Source of the DNA: DASZHJ01 sp035581425
Lineage (GTDB): Bacteria > Pseudomonadota > Alphaproteobacteria > ATCC43930 > CGMCC-115725
Assembly: GCA_035581425.1 (NCBI GenBank)
Contig: DATJVP010000097.1
Coordinates: 1-10,269 of the forward strand
DNA: 10,269 bases
Direction: 5' to 3'
Made by a program: the position numbers and the translations under genes
Shown: piece after piece, positions 1 through 5,792 of the stretch
How positions within the stretch are numbered: position 1 is the stretch's first letter
Layout: each line of letters starts with the position of its first letter
Notes under the pieces: model-generated
The model's database searches: none
Told to the model about the DNA's origin: nothing
What the model saw: the letters and a program-made list of their open reading frames with translations, nothing else

Positions 1-725
1 GCCACAAGGTCTATCTGCGCACCGGCGAGTACGAGGACGGCCGCCTCGCGGAGGTCTTCATCGACATGCACAAGGAAGGCTCGGCCTTCCGCTCGCTCAT
101 GAACAACTTCGCGATCGCGATCTCGATCGGGCTGCAATACGGCGTGCCGCTCGAGGAGTTCGTCGAGGCCTTCACCTTCACGCGCTTCGAGCCCTCCGGG
201 ATCGTCGAGGGCAACGACACCATCAAGATGGCCACCTCGATCCTCGACTATCTCTTCCGCGAACTCGCAATCTCCTATCTCGGGCGGAACGACCTCGCGC
301 ATGTGCAGCCGAGCGACCTCACGCCCGACACGCTCGGCAAGGGCGTCTCGGAATCGAGCCTGCCCGAGGGGACGCCGCGGCCGGACGTGGCGACGGTGAT
401 GCGCGTAGCGTCGACCGGCTATGTCCGCAACAAGCTCACGGTCTTTCAGGGCGGCGCCGGCAAGACCGGAGGCGCCTCCACGACGGGAATGGCGGGGAAT
501 ACCGCGTTCGACGTGACGCGGGAGTCCGAAACCGCGGTTGCGGTCGAGGAAGTTGCGGCGGTGAGCGTCACCGCCGCTGTCGACGCGCGGCTCGAGCAGA
601 TCCGAGCGGCGCGGCTCAAGGGTTACGAGGGCGATAGCTGCACGGAATGCGGCAACTTCACCCTCGTGCGGAACGGAACCTGCCTCAAATGTGACACCTG
701 CGGCGGTACTAGCGGCTGCAGCTGA
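1..725 (+). CDS. nrdJ: B12-dependent (class II) ribonucleotide reductase, C-terminal part
   Basis: This enzyme reduces ribonucleotides to deoxyribonucleotides in the cytoplasm using adenosylcobalamin instead of a tyrosyl radical, so it works with or without oxygen. The gene is cut by the window edge. About 240 residues are visible, reading in frame from base 3 to a TGA at 723-725; the family is usually about 1200 residues in alphaproteobacteria, so most of the catalytic barrel is missing. The visible start (residues 1-110: DMHKEGSAFRSLMNN, then GLQYGVPLEEFVEAFTFTRF and a GNDTIKMATSILDYLFRELA stretch) is the typical conserved end of the NrdJ catalytic domain. A low-complexity Ala/Val/Thr linker follows. 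The protein ends in a cysteine cluster (639-719) with CTEC, CLKC and CDTC motifs and a last Cys two residues from the end. In this family such a tail carries a zinc ribbon and the swinging redox cysteines that re-reduce the active site. A strong terminator follows. The family assignment is secure. Confidence 0.96.
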   Translation, partial: HKVYLRTGEYEDGRLAEVFIDMHKEGSAFRSLMNNFAIAISIGLQYGVPLEEFVEAFTFTRFEPSGIVEGNDTIKMATSILDYLFRELAISYLGRNDLAHVQPSDLTPDTLGKGVSESSLPEGTPRPDVATVMRVASTGYVRNKLTVFQGGAGKTGGASTTGMAGNTAFDVTRESETAVAVEEVAAVSVTAAVDARLEQIRAARLKGYEGDSCTECGNFTLVRNGTCLKCDTCGGTSGCS

Positions 726-785
726 TTGCAGGGCAGCGCCGGCCCAAGCCTCCCGGCCCGCGCTGCTTAATTGAGGCAGAAATTG

Positions 786-820
786 GGGGTGCGGTTCGCA
801 AGGGCCGCACCCCATTTTTT
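786..820 (+). terminator. Intrinsic terminator of nrdJ
   Basis: A perfect 9-bp GC-rich stem (GGGGTGCGG at 786-794 against CCGCACCCC at 805-813) with a 10-nt loop is followed one base later by six T residues (815-820). It starts 60 nt after the nrdJ stop codon and points the same way, so it very probably ends the nrdJ transcript. On the opposite strand it is followed only by a weak T stretch, so it would terminate poorly there. Confidence 0.9.
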
Positions 821-830
821 GTGAAAATTT

Positions 831-890
831 GCCGGCGGGGATGCGCGGGCGAGCCCGCGCCTATCACTCTATGTCAGTTCCCCCGCCGGC
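831..890. repeat. Nested inverted repeat, possible REP-like element or stem-loop
   Basis: Two perfect palindromes are nested. The outer 10-bp arms are GCCGGCGGGG (831-840) and CCCCGCCGGC (881-890). Inside lie 8-bp arms GCGCGGGC (843-850) and GCCCGCGC (853-860), separated by only GA, with about 20 unpaired bases (861-880) after them. The folded shape would be a long stem with an internal hairpin. Read on the minus strand it lies downstream of the hydrolase gene at 965-1600 and is followed by AAATTTT, so it could be that gene's terminator, though the T run is short. GC-rich palindromes of this sort also occur as dispersed intergenic repeats in alphaproteobacteria. No second copy is visible in the window, so repeat status is unproven. 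Confidence 0.55.
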
Positions 891-919
891 GATTCCTCCC
901 TTCCGCCGGCTACCTTCGG

Positions 920-955
920 CGGCGGCGCACCCCCCGCGCCCCGCCGTCTTTTTTT
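920..955 (+). terminator. Second, weaker terminator-like hairpin
   Basis: CGGCG (920-924) pairs with CGCCG (942-946) and GCGC (925-928) with GCGC (936-939), leaving C940-C941 as a bulge and a 7-nt loop. One C interrupts the T run that follows (T947, then 949-955, seven T). It faces the same way as the nrdJ terminator and could act as a backup against read-through into the convergent hydrolase gene, which ends at 965. An alternative small stem, CCGCCG (903-908) with CGGCGG (917-922), overlaps it and would compete. Confidence 0.45.
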
Positions 956-964
956 GTCCGCCGC

Positions 965-1600
965 TCAGAACTTGATCATGCTCGCCCGCGTCAGCGTCGA
1001 GGCGCCTGCGACGGACGGAGCGGAAGTGAAATTGTAGGCGACGTACTGCTCGATAAAGGCATTATCGGCGGAGACCGCGTCCACCGGCACGATCACCTTG
1101 AAGCCGCGGACCACAGCCTCTGAGCCTGTGTACATCACGGCGCCGTGCGCGGCCGTTCCGGTGACGATGATGGTCTCTATGCCGCGATCCTTCAGGATCT
1201 TTTCGAGATCGGTCTTGAAGAACTTGTCGATCGTGGCCTGGACATAGGGCTCGTTGCCGGAGGGCGCCACCTCCGGAAGTACGTCGCCCATCGAGCTGTT
1301 CGGAATGAGGCTGTAGACGACGAATACGTTGCTGGCGCGAGCGGCCGCCAGGAGCTGTTTCGCGACCGGCAGCGAAGCGATGCAGCGCGGACGCCGCTCC
1401 ATGTTGCAAGTCTGCTTCACGAAATCCAGCACGAGCAGGGCAGTCGTCTTAGGATCGACCGTGACGGGCTTGAGCGCCGGCGCCGGCGGCGGCTGTATGG
1501 TCGGCCATTCCTCGACGATGGTCTGCTGCGCCAGCGCCGGCGCATTGAGAAGAACGACGGCAACCGCCGCCGCGGCAATACCCCCCAATAGCGATCTCAT
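965..1600 (-). CDS. Secreted isochorismatase-like hydrolase lacking the catalytic cysteine
   Basis: This 211-residue protein belongs to the isochorismatase-like (cysteine hydrolase) fold. Residues 1-24 form a signal peptide (hydrophobic core, then ALA before Q25), so it should act in the periplasm. The fold is recognised by TALLVLDFVKQ (Asp59, the family acid/base), IDKFFKTDL (Lys126, the family Lys) and IIVTGTAAHGAVMYTG (148-159). In cysteine hydrolases the sixth residue after that VTG is the nucleophile Cys; here it is Ala154. The AH pair before it recalls EntB/PhzD-type isochorismatases, which also have no nucleophile there. The only cysteines, 65 and 73, lie in an insertion after the Asp and could form a disulfide in the periplasm. 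A GGGAGGAG ribosome site lies 3 nt before the ATG. The gene converges on nrdJ and follows another secreted-protein gene by 121 nt. The substrate is unknown. The fold is secure; hydrolytic activity is uncertain. Confidence 0.88.
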   Translation of the reverse strand: MRSLLGGIAAAAVAVVLLNAPALAQQTIVEEWPTIQPPPAPALKPVTVDPKTTALLVLDFVKQTCNMERRPRCIASLPVAKQLLAAARASNVFVVYSLIPNSSMGDVLPEVAPSGNEPYVQATIDKFFKTDLEKILKDRGIETIIVTGTAAHGAVMYTGSEAVVRGFKVIVPVDAVSADNAFIEQYVAYNFTSAPSVAGASTLTRASMIKF

Positions 1601-1603
1601 CCG

Positions 1604-1611
1604 CTCCTCCC
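1604..1611 (-). promoter_or_regulatory. Ribosome binding site of the isochorismatase-like gene
   Basis: On the minus strand GGGAGGAG ends 3 nt before the ATG at 1598-1600, with the GGAGG core 5 nt away. This strong site supports the start that includes the full signal peptide. Confidence 0.75.
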
Positions 1612-1721
1612 TTTTGAAATTATTCGGTTAGAGTACATGGTGGCGAGGCGCGGGGATCGCGGCAAGAATCCTCGCGACGGATGCTCATCACATCTGCGAG
1701 ATGCTCTCGGACGCGGTTGGT

Positions 1722-2336
1722 CTAGCCACCCTGTCCGCCGAGAAAGCCCGGTAGCGCCGTGTCCGGCAAGCGGTAGAGCCCTACCGGGGCCGAGAACATC
1801 GCGGGATCCTGCACGCCCATGCGGATGTGCGAGAGCTGCCAGGAGAAGGCCGTGCGGATGCCGTTCCCGTCTGTCACCGTGCCTTCCGCGCGGACGGGGA
1901 TGCCCGCGGCCGTGAGCCAGATCATGCCGTCGATGAGCGTCCCGTCGGGTGCGCGCTTGCCGACTTTGTATTTGGCAGCGGTAATGCCGCCTACGGTCTC
2001 CGTGCCGGCGGGCGCCCCCGTGATGTCCGGCGCGCTCAACTCCGCAATCGCGCCGGAGAGGCGGAAATCGACATAGCTCATCAGCGCCGGCAAGATGAAA
2101 TAGCCGTGCGCTTCCACGAGATCGAAGATCGCGACCTGCTGAAAGCCCCCGATGGTCTGCTCGTGCCGCTGATGCCCCGGAATGGAAAAGATCCGGCCCG
2201 GAAAGCTCTGCCCGTTCACCGTGAGCACACGCTCGGCGCTGTAGGCGACCGTCGCATCGCCAAGGACTCGGGCGGAGAGCGGCTCCACCGCGAGACCGCA
2301 GATGACGAGCGCAACTGCCGCGACTACCCCTCGCAT
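1722..2336 (-). CDS. Exported protein of unknown function
   Basis: I do not recognise this 204-residue protein. The frame stays open to 2534, but the ATG at 2334-2336 is the better start. GGAGGT lies 7 nt before it, and the protein then begins with a signal peptide (hydrophobic stretch at residues 3-20, likely cut after PLSA at 23). The longer version would also run into the divergent gene at 2461. The Cys in VICGLA does not fit a lipobox, because Ile stands directly before it, so a soluble periplasmic protein is more likely than a lipoprotein. The mature part is rich in alternating hydrophobic and polar residues (VAYSAERVLTVNGQ, VGGITAAKYKVG, IPVRAEGTVTDGNG), as expected of a beta-sheet protein. 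The overall look resembles LolA/LppX-like periplasmic folds, but this is only an impression. It lies upstream of, and on the same strand as, the secreted isochorismatase-like gene, and may share its transcript. Confidence 0.78.
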   Translation of the reverse strand: MRGVVAAVALVICGLAVEPLSARVLGDATVAYSAERVLTVNGQSFPGRIFSIPGHQRHEQTIGGFQQVAIFDLVEAHGYFILPALMSYVDFRLSGAIAELSAPDITGAPAGTETVGGITAAKYKVGKRAPDGTLIDGMIWLTAAGIPVRAEGTVTDGNGIRTAFSWQLSHIRMGVQDPAMFSAPVGLYRLPDTALPGFLGGQGG

Positions 2337-2343
2337 GGCGCGG

Positions 2344-2349
2344 ACCTCC
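2344..2349 (-). promoter_or_regulatory. Ribosome binding site that fixes the exported-protein start
   Basis: The minus strand reads GGAGGT, then CCGCGCC, then ATG at 2336-2334, so the spacing is 7 nt. It overlaps an upstream in-frame ATG (2349-2351) that has no comparable site. With the signal peptide that follows, this argues for the ATG at 2336 rather than any of the longer options. Confidence 0.7.
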
Positions 2350-2460
2350 ATATCCATTTCCGCGCTCATAATACGGGATTGCGGCGGATTCGGGGCGCGC
2401 TGGATTGCGGCGAAAGTGGCCGCTATGCTCGACCGGTCACGATGAGAGAGGAAACGACGC

Positions 2461-2928
2461 ATGTCCGGCCGGATCGAGGCACGCCTTCGGGAACTCCGAA
2501 TCGAATTGCCACAGGCGAGCGCTCCCGCCGCCAATTACGTGCCCTATGTGCGCACGGGCGATTTGCTCTTCATCTCGGGCCAGCTTCCGATCTGGAACGG
2601 CGAGCGCCGCTTCAAGGGGAAGCTCGGCCGCGAGATCACCATCGAGCAGGGCCAGCAGGCCGCGCGGCTCTGCGGGCTCAATGCACTCGCGCATCTCAAG
2701 AACGCGCTCGACGGCGATCTCGACCGCGTGCTCCGCTGCGTCCGCCTCGGCGGCTTCGTGAATTCCATCGAGAGCTTCACCGAGCAGCCGCAGGTCGTGA
2801 ACGGCTGCTCCAACCTGCTCGCGGAGGTCCTCGGAGATCGCGGGCGGCATGCGCGCACGGCGGTCGGAGTCAACGTGCTGCCGTTTGACGTCGCGGTCGA
2901 GATTGAGAGCCTCTTCGAGGTGCGCTGA
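2461..2928 (+). CDS. RidA/YjgF-family protein, longer subtype
   Basis: RidA-family proteins are cytoplasmic trimers. The best-studied members hydrolyse the reactive enamine/imine intermediates (2-aminoacrylate) released by PLP enzymes. This 155-residue protein has the family fold: YVRTGDLLFISGQLP (29-43), the helix ITIEQGQQAARLCGLNALAHLK (59-80) and the final strand. The key E. coli residues Arg105 and Glu120 map to Arg132 (HARTAVGVN) and Glu147 (VAVEIES), 15 residues apart as in E. coli, so deaminase activity is plausible. It is about 25 residues longer than classical RidA, with an N-terminal helix (RIEARLRELRIELP), as in the YjgF-like_1 subgroup found in many proteobacteria. That subgroup is less well studied, so I give no gene symbol. 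GAGAGG lies about 10 nt before the ATG. It is first in a unit with the acyltransferase gene, which starts 4 nt after its stop. Confidence 0.93.
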   Translation: MSGRIEARLRELRIELPQASAPAANYVPYVRTGDLLFISGQLPIWNGERRFKGKLGREITIEQGQQAARLCGLNALAHLKNALDGDLDRVLRCVRLGGFVNSIESFTEQPQVVNGCSNLLAEVLGDRGRHARTAVGVNVLPFDVAVEIESLFEVR

Positions 2929-2932
2929 GGCC

Positions 2933-4096
2933 ATGCCCGACGGCGGCGATCCCGCGCGCGTGCGCGTCGTCGAGCACCTCGCCGAGGTGCCGCCGGCGGA
3001 ATGGGACGCCTGCGCCGGCGCCGACAATCCCTTCCTGAGCCACGCCTTCCTCGAGGCGCTCGAAGCCAGCGGCTCCGCCACCGCGAAGACCGGTTGGCTG
3101 CCGCAGCACGTGCTCGTCGAGGATGCTGACGGCCGCCTCATCGGCGCGGTGCCGCTCTATCTCAAGAGCCATTCCTACGGTGAATACGTCTTCGACCACG
3201 GCTGGGCGGACGCCTTCGAGCGCGCGGGCGGCAGCTATTACCCGAAGCTGCTGGTGGCGGTGCCCTTCACGCCGGTGCCGGGGCCGCGCCTGCTCGTTCG
3301 CGCGGGCGCCTCCGCCGACGTCGAGGAGACACTGATCGCGGCGCTACTGGAGATCGCCAAAGCGCACGGCGTCTCCTCGGTCCACGTGACCTTCCCGCCC
3401 CGCGCGCAATGGGAGCGGCTCGGCGCCGCCGGATTCCTCCAGCGCACTGGACAGCAATTCCATTGGGAGAATCGCGGCTACGCGAGCTTCGACGACTTTC
3501 TCGCCGCGCTCAATTCGCGCAAGCGCAAGCAGATCCGTCGCGAGCGGCGCGATGCGATGGCGGAGGGGCTCGAGATCGATACGCTCAGCGGCGGCGCGCT
3601 CGAGCCGCGGCATTGGGACGCCTTCCATCGCTTCTACCGCTCGACCACCGACCGCAAATGGGGCGGCGCTTATCTCACCCGCGAGTTCTTCGATCTCCTG
3701 CACGCGCGGCTCGCGGACCGCGTGGTGCTGATGCTCGCGCGGCAGGGCAAGCGCTACGTCGCGGGTGCGCTCAACCTCTTGGGCCGTGACACGCTTTACG
3801 GACGGAATTGGGGCGCCACCGTCGATATCCCCTTTTTGCATTTCGAGCTCTGCTATTACCGCGCGCTCGACTTCGCGATCGAGCGCGGGCTCAAGCGCGT
3901 GGAGGCGGGCGCGCAAGGCGCCCACAAGATCCAGCGGGGATATCTTCCGACCCCTACCTATAGCGCGCACTGGATCAGGGATCGCAGCTTCCGCACGGCG
4001 GTCGAAAAATTCCTAGCGCGCGAGCGCGAGGCAGTCGCGGCGGAGATGCAGGAGCTCGGCGAAGAGCTCTCGCCATTCCGCCGCGAGGCGGAGTAG
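2933..4096 (+). CDS. FemAB-like acyltransferase (COG3146, GNAT superfamily)
   Basis: This 387-residue cytoplasmic protein matches the COG3146/DUF482 group of predicted N-acyltransferases, related to the FemAB peptidoglycan enzymes and built of two GNAT-like domains. Recognisable parts are NPFLSHAFLEALE (32-44), the YLKSHSYGEYVFDHGWADAF stretch (76-95), PKLLVAVPFTPVPGPRLLVR (104-123), the basic SRKRKQIRRERR (195-206), FHRFYRSTTDRKWGGAYLTR (231-250) and the C-terminal signature EAGAQGAHKIQRGYLP (324-339). The length is typical of the group. The frame is open upstream to 2849, but that part lies inside the RidA gene, and the ATG at 2933, 4 nt after the RidA stop, is the natural coupled start. 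No transmembrane segment is visible. The substrate of this group has not been established to my knowledge, and the link to peptidoglycan rests on fold similarity only. Confidence 0.92.
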   Translation: MPDGGDPARVRVVEHLAEVPPAEWDACAGADNPFLSHAFLEALEASGSATAKTGWLPQHVLVEDADGRLIGAVPLYLKSHSYGEYVFDHGWADAFERAGGSYYPKLLVAVPFTPVPGPRLLVRAGASADVEETLIAALLEIAKAHGVSSVHVTFPPRAQWERLGAAGFLQRTGQQFHWENRGYASFDDFLAALNSRKRKQIRRERRDAMAEGLEIDTLSGGALEPRHWDAFHRFYRSTTDRKWGGAYLTREFFDLLHARLADRVVLMLARQGKRYVAGALNLLGRDTLYGRNWGATVDIPFLHFELCYYRALDFAIERGLKRVEAGAQGAHKIQRGYLPTPTYSAHWIRDRSFRTAVEKFLAREREAVAAEMQELGEELSPFRREAE

Positions 4097-4107
4097 GCTC
4101 CAGCCCC

Positions 4108-4112
4108 GGAGG
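4108..4112 (+). promoter_or_regulatory. Ribosome binding site of the dioxygenase gene
   Basis: GGAGG lies 7 nt before the ATG at 4120, inside the 23-nt gap after the acyltransferase stop. It supports this start and a shared transcript with the two genes before it. Confidence 0.7.
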
Positions 4113-4119
4113 CGCCGCC

Positions 4120-4962
4120 ATGCCGCTCACCCTCTCCAAGCTCTCCCCCACCCTCGGCCTCGCCGCGGAGGGGATTGATCTGCGGGGATCTCCCGACCGC
4201 GATACCATTGCGACGCTGCGCCGCGCACTCCTCGACGGTCTAGTGCTGTGCATCCGTGGCCAGAGGCTGACGCCCCCTCAATATCTGGCGGCGATGGAGG
4301 CGTTCGGCACGCCGATGAAGCAGACGCGGATCGCCTCGCGTCTCGGGGAGATCCCGGAGATCACCGTCCTCTCGAGCGAGGACCGCGACGAGCTCGGCGA
4401 TGGCAAGCGTATCGTCGTCGGCGCGCATTGGCACAGCGACGACAGCTACAAGCGCGTCCCCTGCTCGCTCACCATGCTCTACGGCGCGGAAGTGCCCCCG
4501 ACGGGCGGCGACACCCAATTCACGAATATGTACGCAGCCTACGACGATCTCTCTTCGGCGACGAAGGAGCGGATTGCCGGTCTCAAGGTCGTGCACAAAT
4601 ACGACAGCAGCCGCAAGGGAACGCGGGTCGCGACGCTCCGCGCCGACGAATCCTCGGAGTTGCCGGACGCGGTCCATCCGATCGTGCGCACGCATCCCGA
4701 GACCGGCAGGAAGGCGCTCTACCTCAACCCCAACCGGATGGAGCGGATCGTCGGTATGGAGCGCGAGGAGAGCGACCGCCTTCTCGACGAGCTCACGCGG
4801 CATGCGACCCAGGCGAAGTATCAGTATCGGCATAAATGGCGGCCGGGCGACATCCTCATCTGGGACAACCGCTGCACCATGCACAAGGCGAACGCCGACT
4901 ACCCCGAAGGCAGCCGCCGCTTCATGCATCGCATCATCGTCGAGGGGACGGTTCCGGTTTAG
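4120..4962 (+). CDS. TauD/TfdA-family Fe(II)/2-oxoglutarate dioxygenase
   Basis: This cytoplasmic oxygenase couples decarboxylation of 2-oxoglutarate to hydroxylation of a substrate. It has 280 residues, close to TauD (283). The iron triad is complete: His105 and Asp107 in HWHSDDSY, and His255 in CTMHKANADY. Arg271 in RRFMHRIIVEG matches TauD Arg270, which binds 2-oxoglutarate. GGDTQFTNMYAAYDDL (129-144) and WRPGDILIWDNRC (240-252) are further family signatures. The substrate-binding loops cannot be read with confidence, so taurine, other sulfonates, aryloxyacids and carnitine-type substrates all remain possible; no taurine transporter or sulfonate gene is nearby. It is third in the unit behind the RidA and acyltransferase genes. 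Its TAG (4960-4962) overlaps the stop codon of the convergent glycosyltransferase gene by two bases. Confidence 0.94.
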   Translation: MPLTLSKLSPTLGLAAEGIDLRGSPDRDTIATLRRALLDGLVLCIRGQRLTPPQYLAAMEAFGTPMKQTRIASRLGEIPEITVLSSEDRDELGDGKRIVVGAHWHSDDSYKRVPCSLTMLYGAEVPPTGGDTQFTNMYAAYDDLSSATKERIAGLKVVHKYDSSRKGTRVATLRADESSELPDAVHPIVRTHPETGRKALYLNPNRMERIVGMEREESDRLLDELTRHATQAKYQYRHKWRPGDILIWDNRCTMHKANADYPEGSRRFMHRIIVEGTVPV

Positions 4963-5792
4963 CTGCGCCGAGAGCGCTTCGGCGCGCTCGCCGTCGGGCG
5001 CAGCGGCGGGCGGCCCAGCGCTTCTCGGCGCGCAATCCAGGTCTTGAGCCGCTCCATCCGTGTCGCGTGAATCTGGTCTCCGGGGGTCAGCAAATAGAAC
5101 GAGGTCGCCTCCCCCGTGAAGCCCGGGCGGAAGTTCCGCACGAGCTCGCGATAGACCATGCGGTCGCCGGTGCGCTTGTCCGGATCCTGCGTCAACGGGA
5201 TCGGCCACCAGCGCAACACGGGCTCGCAGGCGATCTTGTCGAGCATGAGGCAGTTGGGATCGACCCAGCCGTCGAACTCCTCGCAGAAGATGCCGCGGCC
5301 GGGCCCCACGGATTCCCAGATGTCGATCGAGAGCGGCTCCCGCGTCTCGGCATCGACGAACCAGCGCAAACTATAGGCCCAGTCCTTCCCCGCGATGGCA
5401 GCCAGGAGCGTCGAGAGGTGCCGGGGGTCGAGCCAGTTATCGTCATCGAGATAGGCGACGTAACGGCTGTTCGCGAGATAGGAAAGCGCCGTGCGGAGCG
5501 CGCCGCCGTTGCCGTCGCCGTAGAGACCGCCATTGCGCTCGGCCGTCGAGTAACCGAGGTCGAAGATCGTGACCGCGTGCCCCTTGGGTCGTGCCTTCAG
5601 GACCTTGTCGAGGACGCTCGTATCGCCGCCGCGCTTGTCGATACCGATCAGGGTCTGCACCCGCTCGACCCCGGTCTGGCGAAAAACCGATCGCACGGCG
5701 TCGAGCAGGGTCGGCCGCAGGATCGTCGGGATGACGACCGCGGCCTCGAAGGGCTGCTGCAGGGATTTGGGATCGTCGGCGTGGGTGATCAC
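4959..5792 (-). CDS. Family 2 glycosyltransferase, GTG start
   Basis: This 277-residue protein has the GT-A fold of family 2 glycosyltransferases, which move a sugar from a nucleotide-sugar donor. The nucleotide-binding start AAVVIPTILRPTLLDAVRSV lies at 17-36, the metal-binding DxD type motif as YLDDDNWLDP at 114-123, and NGGLYGDGNGGALRTALSYL at 87-106 fits the segment before it. There are no transmembrane segments, and the C-terminus is basic (PKRSRRS). The start is a GTG at 5790-5792 that overlaps the TGA of the upstream CoA-transferase gene as GTGA, with GGAG a few bases before it, which indicates translational coupling. Its TAA (4959-4961) overlaps the stop of the convergent dioxygenase gene. 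Donor and acceptor are unknown. As a single enzyme without a polysaccharide cluster it may decorate a lipid, protein or small molecule. Confidence 0.87.
   Translation of the reverse strand: MITHADDPKSLQQPFEAAVVIPTILRPTLLDAVRSVFRQTGVERVQTLIGIDKRGGDTSVLDKVLKARPKGHAVTIFDLGYSTAERNGGLYGDGNGGALRTALSYLANSRYVAYLDDDNWLDPRHLSTLLAAIAGKDWAYSLRWFVDAETREPLSIDIWESVGPGRGIFCEEFDGWVDPNCLMLDKIACEPVLRWWPIPLTQDPDKRTGDRMVYRELVRNFRPGFTGEATSFYLLTPGDQIHATRMERLKTWIARREALGRPPLRPTASAPKRSRRS
4965..4985. other. Stem-loop at the convergent gene ends
   Basis: A perfect 7-bp stem, GCGCCGA (4965-4971) with TCGGCGC (4979-4985) and a 7-nt loop, lies 2 nt after the dioxygenase stop and inside the last codons of the glycosyltransferase gene. 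Neither strand has a T run after it, so it is not a standard intrinsic terminator. It may protect the dioxygenase mRNA end, or simply reflect GC-rich coding sequence. Confidence 0.3.

Noticed and set aside
1661..1721. Possible terminator between the exported-protein gene and the isochorismatase-like gene
   Set aside because: Only short imperfect stems (CTCGC/GCGAG, CGAGA/TCTCG) without a T run on either strand are visible.
2296..2336. Possible lipoprotein signal (Cys in VICGLA) in the exported protein
   Set aside because: Ile stands directly before the Cys where a lipobox needs Gly, Ala or Ser, and a normal cleavage site follows at PLSA.
2337..2460. Promoter candidates in the divergent gap: minus-strand TATTAT (2373-2368) and plus-strand TTGCGG/TATGCT (2405-2410, 2424-2429)
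   Set aside because: TATTAT has no acceptable -35 box 16-18 nt upstream, and the plus-strand pair is only 13 nt apart. A promoter must exist for each direction, but I cannot place it.
2437..3141. Minus-strand frame of 234 codons over the RidA-like gene
   Set aside because: It is antisense to a RidA-family gene with conserved residues and has no recognisable motifs.
4240..5208. Long open frame of 322 codons on the minus strand across the dioxygenase gene
   Set aside because: It is antisense to a clear TauD-family gene and runs into the glycosyltransferase gene; the Arg/Ala/Gly-rich translation has no domain pattern and reflects high-GC codon bias.
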